The notes beneath the pieces were generated by a model. The model saw nothing but the letters and a program-made list of their open reading frames with translations. It searched no databases and was not told where the DNA came from. 12,678 nt of DNA from contig JALHHX010000058.1 in the NCBI GenBank assembly GCA_022837245.1, positions 1 to 12,678 on the forward strand, given 5' to 3'. Made by a program: the position numbers and the translations under genes. This document shows, piece by piece, positions 1 to 4,206 of this stretch (within the stretch, counting starts at the first letter, position 1; every line of letters begins with the position of its first letter). The stretch comes from Lentisphaerota bacterium. GTDB lineage: Bacteria > Verrucomicrobiota > Kiritimatiellia > RFP12 > UBA3636.

Positions 1-789
1 GGCCTGCGCCCCCAGCTTCTCAACCCCATCGGCGAGGCGGAGGCGGAGGCGCACCTCTCCAGCCCCCGCTGGTGCGTCCAGGAGAAGTACGACGGCCGCC
101 GGACGCTGGTGCGCCGGACGCCGGAGGGCGGGATCGTCGCGGCCAACCGCCAGGGGCGGCGCATCGCCCTCTCCCGCGCGGTCGAGTCGGCGCTTGGAGA
201 ACTGCCCGGCGCCTTCGTGCTCGACGGCGAGCTGGTGGGCGAGACGTACCATGTCTTCGACCTGCTGGAGAACGCCGACGGCGACTGGCGTGACATGCCC
301 TACGCGGCGAGGCTCGTGGCGCTCCAGCGTCTCGTCGGCGGACAGGGCGGCATGGGCGGCAACGTGCTCGCGGCTCCCACGGCTCTCGGCGAGGCGAACA
401 AGCGTTCCCTCTACCGCCACCTGAAGCAGGCGGACAAGGAGGGCGCGGTCTTCAAGGATCTGGAGGCCCCGTGGACGGCGGGGCGTCCGTCCAGCGGAGG
501 CTCGCAGCTCAAGTGCAAGTTCTGGGCGTCGTGCTCGTGCGTCGTCACGGGCGTCAACGCGCAGCGCAGCGTCGAGGTCTCGCTCTCCGGCCGGCCCGTG
601 GGCAACGTCGCCATCCCGCCCAACCACGAACTCCCGTCCGTCGGGCGGGTGGTCGAGATCCGGTATCTCTACGTCGCCGGGGAGAACGGCTCGCTCTACC
701 AGCCCGTCTATCTGGGCGAGCGCGACGAGATCGACGCCGACGACTGCACCCTCGAACGCCAGCATTTGAAATACAAGCCCGCGGCGTAG
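1..789 (+). CDS. ATP-dependent DNA ligase, 3' part (start lies outside the window)
   Basis: Seals DNA nicks through a lysine-AMP intermediate. The frame is open from base 1 and ends at TAG 787-789, so only the last 262 residues are present and the true start lies upstream. An internal ATG at 109 would lose the active site and is not the start. Seen in the sequence: nucleotidyltransferase motif I EKYDGRR, with the AMP-accepting lysine encoded at 85-87; motif III-like LDGELVGETYHVFDLL; motif IV EGAVFKDL; motif V LKCKFW; then a C-terminal stretch of about 80 residues consistent with an OB-fold domain. All core catalytic motifs are therefore in the visible part, as in minimal ligases of about 250-300 residues of the kind found in phages and accessory DNA. 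Base composition matches the GC-rich host. The gene is followed by repeat-rich DNA and convergent integron cassettes, so no functional partner is visible. Confidence 0.88.
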   Translation, partial: GLRPQLLNPIGEAEAEAHLSSPRWCVQEKYDGRRTLVRRTPEGGIVAANRQGRRIALSRAVESALGELPGAFVLDGELVGETYHVFDLLENADGDWRDMPYAARLVALQRLVGGQGGMGGNVLAAPTALGEANKRSLYRHLKQADKEGAVFKDLEAPWTAGRPSSGGSQLKCKFWASCSCVVTGVNAQRSVEVSLSGRPVGNVAIPPNHELPSVGRVVEIRYLYVAGENGSLYQPVYLGERDEIDADDCTLERQHLKYKPAA

Positions 790-846
790 GGAGGGAGGGA
801 GGGGCTAGGCACTAGCGGCTAGGGGCTAGCGGCTAGTCGCTAGGGC
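790..846. repeat. CTAG-rich low-complexity repeat
   Basis: Directly after the ligase stop come GGGAGGGAGGGA-type purine repeats, then a run of variants of GGGGCTAG, GCGGCTAG and GCACTAG. CTAG is normally a rare tetranucleotide in bacteria, so this clustering is striking. A related block in the opposite orientation lies at about 2531-2560, so the two flank the integron cassettes as an inverted pair. There is no coding potential. It is probably a dispersed intergenic repeat of this genome. Confidence 0.6.
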
Positions 847-892
847 TCGCCGCGAACCCCTTGTGGCAGGTCATGGCGGGGGGCATAAATAT

Positions 893-919
893 GGCATCGG
901 GGAATTCGGCATGATGCCG
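893..919. repeat. small inverted repeats between ligase and attC
   Basis: Two overlapping short palindromes: GGCATC (893-898) with GATGCC (913-918), and CGGCAT (907-912) with ATGCCG (914-919). No T-run follows on either strand, so it is not a good intrinsic terminator. It lies just outside the terminal attC, at the downstream end of the cassette pair. Confidence 0.3.
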
Positions 920-921
920 GG

Positions 922-981
922 ATCGAACACCTGAATTAAGCCGACCCGCGAAGCGGGTTCGGCTTGAATGAATTGTTAGAG
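922..981 (-). other. integron attC recombination site (59-base element) of the GNAT cassette
   Basis: A 60-bp imperfect palindrome read on the minus strand with the cassette. The outer box at 975-981 reads GTTAGAG on the plus strand. The inner box at 922-928 reads ATCGAAC, one mismatch from RYYYAAC. Between them is a strong stem: 12 nt at 938-949 pair with 13 nt at 953-965 around a 3-nt loop, leaving one unpaired T on the plus strand. An extrahelical base on the recombining strand is a hallmark of attC sites and gives IntI strand choice. The acetyltransferase stop codon (TAA, 978-976) lies inside the outer box, the usual tight gene-attC packing of cassettes. Confidence 0.9.
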
Positions 982-1446
982 CGCTTTGCGATAAATGCCA
1001 AGTTGATGCTCATCGTGAACGATGTCCTCCATTAGCTCCCAACCGCGACGCTCCAACAATGAGTTCGCTGTGTTCGTGCCACAGTAAATACAAGAAAATC
1101 CCAAGCTCCGTGCTTTTGTCTCAAGTTCATCAATGAGTTGAGCCCCTACACCCTTTCCTCGCTCCGACGACTTGACCAAGCCTGCGGCTGCCCAAGGCGA
1201 GAGATGGCGATGGCTGGCGATCGACTCGTCCTTAAGTACAGCGACGCCGCAGAGTTCGCCGTTCCGAAACGCCACGAATCCAATAGGAAGGCGGTCACGA
1301 TTGGCAAAAGATTGTAGATCGCTCAGCGCGTCTCCAGGACCATCGATGCCGTAGTACTCTGGCCATTCTGTTTCGAACCAATGTCTAAGGGGCAGCAATG
1401 CCTCGGGATGCATTGCAAGCGGTTCGATGGTAACGATGCTTTTCAC
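976..1446 (-). CDS. GNAT family N-acetyltransferase (integron cassette gene)
   Basis: A 156-residue GNAT acetyltransferase that transfers an acetyl group from acetyl-CoA to an amine; the substrate cannot be read from the sequence. The acetyl-CoA loop (motif A) is visible as ERGKGVGAQL, with the R-x-x-G-x-G pattern at residues 96-101. It is followed by the helix LIDELETKARSLGF and the late-strand segment TNTANSLLERRGWE typical of GNATs. The frame can be opened as far as an ATG at 1527, but those extra 27 residues are encoded by the attC site of the preceding cassette. GTG at 1446-1444, just inside the cassette, is a better start because the family-like sequence begins at once (IVTIEPLAMHPEALLPL). 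There is no clear Shine-Dalgarno, as is common for cassette genes. The acetyltransferase type resembles cassette-borne resistance or housekeeping GNATs, but antibiotic resistance is not claimed. Confidence 0.85.
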   Translation of the reverse strand: MKSIVTIEPLAMHPEALLPLRHWFETEWPEYYGIDGPGDALSDLQSFANRDRLPIGFVAFRNGELCGVAVLKDESIASHRHLSPWAAAGLVKSSERGKGVGAQLIDELETKARSLGFSCIYCGTNTANSLLERRGWELMEDIVHDEHQLGIYRKAL

Positions 1447-1454
1447 GGAGAGCG

Positions 1455-1517
1455 CGCTAACGTCACGGGTCACCGTCGCGCCGCTTGCGGCGCGTAAGGT
1501 GGAACCGGTTGTTAGAT
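1455..1517 (-). other. second integron attC site (between the two cassettes)
   Basis: A 63-bp imperfect palindrome. The outer box GTTAGAT (1511-1517, plus strand) matches GTTRRRY exactly. The far box ends CTAAC at 1457-1461. The central stem CGCGCCGC (1477-1484) pairs with GCGGCGCG (1487-1494), and a second arm CACC (1471-1474) pairs with GGTG (1498-1501) across unpaired bases. It sits directly downstream of the membrane protein stop (1530-1528) and upstream of the acetyltransferase start, as expected for the attC of the first cassette. The far box is less canonical than that of the other site, so confidence is slightly lower. Confidence 0.8.
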
Positions 1518-1527
1518 GATTATTCAT

Positions 1528-2043
1528 TTATATCGCTGAAGCGACTTTCTTATGGCGAACGATCATTTTGTGTGCAAATGCACTCACTAGTCCAATTATA
1601 GCTCCGGCTATAAGGGATGGATATCCAATCCAGATAAAGGGGAGCCAGGCCATAGCCCATTCCGCTGTCCCGTCCTGAAGTATTCCATGATAGTGCGGAA
1701 TCATGCCCATAGCAATAAGACCGGAAGATAGCGCCCCGCTTATAAACAGCCCCATCAATACTCCTTTCTTTATCCCTTTGTATGATTGGCCGTTTCTTAT
1801 AAATCCTATCGAAACCAGCAGTACTATTGCCATATAGGGCAGAACAAACAGATAGTCACCGAACACGCTTGATATAAGGGAGAGAAGCGATTGATCCTTT
1901 CCCAGGTAATTCTTATGCCCTCTCTTTATCCACCATGCATATCGATCTAAATACCGATTGATTCTAAATGTGAAAGAGAGAAGGAAATTTGCGGTGTTAA
2001 CGGCTACTAGAGCCCACGCGAGTATTATATTTATTCTCTTCAT
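1528..2043 (-). CDS. small multi-pass membrane protein, function unknown (integron cassette gene)
   Basis: A 171-residue hydrophobic protein with about four predicted membrane segments: near residues 5-26 (IILAWALVAVNTANFLLSF), 64-85 (around FVLPYMAIVLLVSIGFI), 95-115 (KKGVLMGLFISGALSSGLIA) and 133-160 (WLPFIWIGYPSLIAGAIIGL). A basic tail (HKMIVRHKK) follows. I do not recognise the family. The ATG at 2043-2041 overlaps the cassette boundary box GTTAGATG, so the mRNA leader must come from outside the cassette. Its GC content is far below its neighbours (39% over 1741-1860), which marks recent transfer. Cassette genes for small membrane proteins of unknown role are common in chromosomal integron arrays. 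Confidence 0.75.
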   Translation of the reverse strand: MKRINIILAWALVAVNTANFLLSFTFRINRYLDRYAWWIKRGHKNYLGKDQSLLSLISSVFGDYLFVLPYMAIVLLVSIGFIRNGQSYKGIKKGVLMGLFISGALSSGLIAMGMIPHYHGILQDGTAEWAMAWLPFIWIGYPSLIAGAIIGLVSAFAHKMIVRHKKVASAI

Positions 2044-2048
2044 CTAAC
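2042..2048 (-). other. cassette insertion boundary (GTTAGAT box)
   Basis: On the minus strand the 7-mer GTTAGAT is a perfect match to the integrase core box GTTRRRY, and the following G completes the ATG start of the membrane protein gene. I could not find the matching half-site and stem of a third attC to the right. This may therefore be an attI-like or secondary insertion site, or the rest of the upstream site has been lost. Confidence 0.6.
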
Positions 2049-2471
2049 AGGGTAATATACGTCAAAAATAGCAAGACCCGTTGCCCGGCCAAACCTTGCT
2101 ATGCCTCAAGTTCATCGCGATTGTCAAGGACTTGCAGGTGCTTTTTGAGGGATAGCGGGATCGTGATGAATCCTTGCTATGCCTCAAGGCATGACTTGCA
2201 TCACGCCGGAACCGCTCAACACCTGTGTCTTGGCCGACCATGCTCTACGTCCTCCGCTCCCGTCTGCCTGCCCACCGTCCGCCTGTGATCACGGAAGATG
2301 GGTTCTCTGGGAAAGAGACTATAGCCCCGTCTTCACAGATTCGTCAACAAGAAAGTTTATTTCGAAATTCATCACGCATCACCAGCCGTTTGCCGCTCTG
2401 GTCATGCTCGTTCACGCCAATCGCGAGATCGACAAAGATCGCGACAAAGTACCTGAACCTCGGCGTTGAGC
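2049..2471. other. gene-free intergenic stretch with degenerate repeats
   Basis: No reading frame here looks like a protein. The two overlapping frames of about 100 codons (2179-2469 and 2225-2536) have no domain, no ribosome binding site and run into tandem repeats. The visible structure is a hairpin ATAGCAAG (2068-2075) with CTTGCTAT (2095-2102), and a 17-bp direct repeat, described separately. No integrase, recombinase or tRNA was seen. The stretch may be the decayed scar of an older insertion. Confidence 0.5.
2094..2188. repeat. 17-bp direct repeat pair
   Basis: CCTTGCTATGCCTCAAG occurs at 2094-2110 and again at 2172-2188, with a 78-bp offset. The left copy also forms the right arm of an inverted repeat with ATAGCAAG at 2068-2075. 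The copies could be remnants of a mobile element end or of a short tandem duplication. No transposase is recognisable between them. Confidence 0.6.
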
Positions 2472-2534
2472 GATTACGATTACGATTAAGATTACGATTA
2501 AGATTACGATTAAGAACCCTGAACCCTGAACCCT
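2472..2534. repeat. GATTAC/GATTAA hexamer array followed by GAACCCT heptamers
   Basis: Seven consecutive hexamers at 2472-2513 alternate GATTAC and GATTAA. They are followed at 2514-2534 by three copies of GAACCCT. The second array resembles telomere-like satellite sequence, but the setting is a bacterial intergenic region. The arrays end about 40 bp before the ribosome binding site of the next gene. Confidence 0.9.
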
Positions 2535-2560
2535 AGCACCTAGCCCCTAAACCCTAGTAC
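2531..2560. repeat. CTAG-rich block, inverted relative to 790-846
   Basis: Contains CCTAGCACCTAGCCCCTAAA and CCCTAGTACC. Read on the other strand it gives GGGGCTAGGTGCTAGGG, closely related to GGGGCTAGGCACTAG in the block after the ligase. The two blocks face each other across the integron cassettes. Confidence 0.5.
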
Positions 2561-2583
2561 CTGAAACCCCCAAGGAGACCAGC

Positions 2584-2788
2584 ATGTCACACTTCACCAC
2601 CATCGAAACGCAGATTCGCGACATCGCGGCGCTCAAGGCCGCCTGCGCCGAGCTGGGCGTCGGACTCGAAGCCGGCGCCGAGGCCCGGGGCTACGGCCGT
2701 CGCCAGGTGCGCGGCGACTACGTCGTGCGCCTCAAAGGCCCCTACGACATCGCCGCGGACCGCATGCCCGACGGCGGCTACCGGCTCA
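2584..2788 (+). pseudogene. DUF1257 (Ycf35-like) protein, N-terminal part only
   Basis: The start is well supported: AAGGAG at 2572-2577 lies 6 nt before the ATG at 2584. The first ~69 residues begin MSHFTTIETQIRDIAALKAA and contain ARGYGRR and the segment GDYVVRLKGPYDIAADRMPD, typical of DUF1257 proteins. Intact members are roughly twice as long. After GGYRLTA the family-like sequence stops at about 2788; the frame continues to 3075 as arginine-rich out-of-frame translation. In related genomes DUF1257 genes sit in clusters with MoxR/CbbQ-type ATPases and other small proteins; none of these is intact here. The broken end abuts a fragment in a different frame, so this is a truncated gene or the 5' end of a chimera. 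Confidence 0.7.
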
Positions 2789-2884
2789 CAGCAAATCGTC
2801 TTCCAGACCGACGGCACGGGCCGGTGCCTCTACACCGAGGCCATCGACCTCTCCGCCGTGGGGCGGCTCGCCATCGCGCGGGCC
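2789..2884 (+). pseudogene. internal fragment of a second small protein
   Basis: In frame 2, immediately after the DUF1257 break, the translation reads QQIVFQTDGTGRCLYTEAID and then LSAVGRLAIARA. From memory this resembles the N-terminal part of a small uncharacterised protein (DGTGRCLYTEAIDL followed by an RRAS-HVEP segment) encoded near DUF1257 genes in planctomycete-type clusters. It has no start codon of its own and its C-terminus is replaced by aspartyl-tRNA synthetase sequence at about 2885. The alternative, that it is a divergent lead-in to the synthetase GAD domain, fits the last dozen residues but not the first twenty. Confidence 0.45.
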
Positions 2885-3739
2885 AACGCCGTCAAGGGCG
2901 GCGCCGTCGTCCGCGCGATCCCCGTCAAGGGCATCAAGACGCGCCCGCGCAGCTTCTTCGACAAGCTGGAGTCCCATGCGAAGGACCTCGGCGCCAGGGG
3001 CCTCGGCTACATCGTCTGGGACACGGACAAGGTCAAGGGGCCGATCGCGAAGTTCATGACGCCCGAGGAGCTTGAGGCGCTTGCCGCGCGCGCCGGCATG
3101 GTCGATGGCGACGTGATGTTCTTCCTGTGCGACCAGCCGGGCCCGGCGGCCAAGATGGCCGGCGACATCCGTCTCAAGCTCGGCCGCGACTTGGATATCG
3201 TCGAGAAGGACGTCTTCCGCTTCTGCTGGATCGTGGACTTCCCGATGTTCGAGCGCGACGAGGAGACCGGCGCGATCATCTTCTCCCACAACCCGTTCTC
3301 GATGCCGCAGGGCGGCATGGAGGCGCTGACGACGAAGGATCCTCTCGACGTGCTGGCGTACCAGTACGACGTGGTCTGCAACGGCGTGGAGCTCTCCTCC
3401 GGCGCGATCCGCAACCACCGTCTCGACGTGATGATCAAGGCGTTCGAGATCGCCGGCTACGGCGCGGACGTCGTTTTCGACCGCTTCCCGGCGCTCTCCG
3501 GCGCGTTCAAGTACGGCGCGCCGCCGCACGGCGGCATCGCGCCGGGCGTGGACCGCATGGTCATGCTGCTCGCCGACGCGGAGAACATCCGCGAGGTGAT
3601 CGCCTTCCCGATGAACCAGCGCGCCCAGGATCTGATGATGAACGCCCCGGCGCCCGTCACCGAGAAGCAGCTCCGCGAGCTGCACATCAAGCTCCGCGCG
3701 TCGAACGTGGTCACGGGAACGACCGCCGCTCAAGCATAG
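2885..3739 (+). pseudogene. aspS: aspartyl-tRNA synthetase, C-terminal half only
   Basis: About 284 residues, ending at TAG 3737-3739, match bacterial-type AspRS from inside the GAD insertion domain (AVKGGAVVRAIPVKG, GARGLGYIVW) through the C-terminal catalytic region: DGDVMFFLCD, WIVDFPMFE, HNPFSMPQGG, YDVVCNGVELSSGAIRNH, and class II motif 3 GIAPGVDRMVMLL with its arginine encoded at 3554-3556. Full AspRS is about 590 residues. The anticodon-binding OB fold, motif 1 and motif 2 (FRDED-type) are all absent, so the product could not charge tRNA. The best in-frame start is GTG 2858, with no Shine-Dalgarno. Since aspS is essential, a complete copy should exist elsewhere; otherwise this join is an assembly error. 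The reading frame of the retained half is undamaged. Confidence 0.82.
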
Positions 3740-3864
3740 GCCAATCGAGTTTCATTTTGCACCCTGCTGCCTTTGTGAACCTTTCGCGGGGTGGCGGGGG
3801 AGTGGATCATTCTTCCAAGCGGCAGGTGATCGTTGCAGATCACCGAATTCCGTCGTCCATGTAC

Positions 3865-3921
3865 AGCCCCTCGTTCCGTCACATATTCGAATATGTGACT
3901 GTGACGAGGGGGCTTTTTTTT
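3865..3921 (+). terminator. strong intrinsic terminator with nested palindrome
   Basis: Outer arms AGCCCCTCG (3865-3873) and CGAGGGGGCT (3905-3914, one bulged G) enclose a perfect 22-bp palindrome at 3878-3899 centred on TTCGAA. Eight T residues follow (3914-3921). This is a textbook Rho-independent terminator for plus-strand transcription coming from the aspS fragment, and it insulates the operon downstream. There is no T-run on the other side, so it is one-directional. Confidence 0.88.
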
Positions 3922-3963
3922 GTGGGGCGATGTGATGAATTAACACTATTGGAATATTGCGTA

Positions 3964-3993
3964 TTGACATTCAAAACGCAGTAGTGATATAGT
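3964..3993 (+). promoter_or_regulatory. sigma70-type promoter for the defence operon
   Basis: A perfect -35 TTGACA (3964-3969) and a near-consensus -10 TATAGT (3988-3993) are separated by 18 bp, in an AT-richer stretch just after the terminator. The expected transcription start is near 4000. It is the only good promoter between the terminator and the methyltransferase, so the three-gene block probably uses it, with a leader of about 200 nt. Confidence 0.7.
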
Positions 3994-3999
3994 GTAGTC

Positions 4000-4074
4000 A
4001 TGCAGTGGAAAAGCATTCAACTTCTCAAATTGTGTGACGTGCGGCTTGGGTATTATGGCGTCTTAATGAATTGA
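4000..4074 (+). CDS. possible leader peptide or remnant, 24 residues
   Basis: A short frame begins MQWKSIQLLKLCDVRLGYYG at an ATG that coincides with the predicted transcription start, so it would be leaderless. There is no homology that I recognise. It may be a leader peptide, the stub of a displaced gene (such promoter-ATG arrangements are frequent for small toxin or regulator genes), or chance. Confidence 0.2.
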   Translation: MQWKSIQLLKLCDVRLGYYGVLMN

Positions 4075-4098
4075 TGACCATTCCAATGGGGTCTTCCA

Positions 4099-4206
4099 AT
4101 GTCGAACCCTATTTTTGACAACATCGTCGAGAAGCTGCTATCGGCTTTTCAGGAAACGCTGGGTCTCTGCCGGCGCGCGGACTTCTGCACGGGAGGATGC
4201 CCGTGA
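4099..4206 (+). CDS. possible 35-residue ORF overlapping the methyltransferase start
   Basis: Reads MSNPIFDNIVEKLLSAFQET and then a cysteine-containing tail, ending at TGA 4204-4206. That stop overlaps the preferred GTG start of the methyltransferase (4203-4205) in a GTGA arrangement, which is typical of translational coupling. The predicted sequence is an amphipathic helix plus three cysteines. It has only a weak GGGG ahead of its ATG. It is either a coupling leader ORF or a gene remnant; no family recognised. Confidence 0.3.
   Translation: MSNPIFDNIVEKLLSAFQETLGLCRRADFCTGGCP

Larger units (their letters stand above)
922..2048 (-). mobile_element. two-gene integron cassette segment without visible integrase
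   Basis: Two cassettes are oriented on the minus strand. The first is a membrane protein (2043-1528) plus attC (1517-1455). The second is an acetyltransferase (1446-976) plus attC (981-922). The upstream boundary is a perfect GTTAGAT box at 2048-2042, which overlaps the first gene's ATG. An intI gene would be expected upstream of the first cassette, to the right of 2048 and divergent, but no integrase reading frame is present there. The segment therefore looks like a cluster of attC sites lacking an integrase (CALIN), or cassettes inserted at a secondary site. Composition supports foreign origin: 39% GC at 1741-1860, against 68% at 5701-5760. Confidence 0.8.
3740..4202. promoter_or_regulatory. 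intergenic control region between aspS fragment and methyltransferase
   Basis: This stretch holds, in order, about 120 bp without recognisable signal, a strong terminator (3865-3921), a sigma70-type promoter (3964-3993), and two short reading frames (4000-4074 and 4099-4206). No larger gene is credible; the minus-strand frame at 3752-3970 runs through the terminator hairpin. Confidence 0.6.

Noticed and set aside
109..789. Ligase starting at ATG 109
   Set aside because: This start would remove the catalytic lysine motif encoded at 82-102, and the frame is open to base 1.
2472..2534. CRISPR array
   Set aside because: The repeats are 6-7 bp and directly adjacent, with no spacers, and no cas genes are present.
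2179..2536. Two overlapping ORFs of 96 and 103 codons
   Set aside because: No ribosome binding site, no domain, odd composition, and one runs through the GATTAC repeats as an LRLRLR run.
2786..3733. 315-codon minus-strand frame
   Set aside because: Antisense to the AspRS fragment, which is unmistakable on the plus strand.
3740..4202. tRNA or small structured RNA gene
   Set aside because: The only strong structure is the terminator hairpin; no cloverleaf or T-loop consensus was seen.
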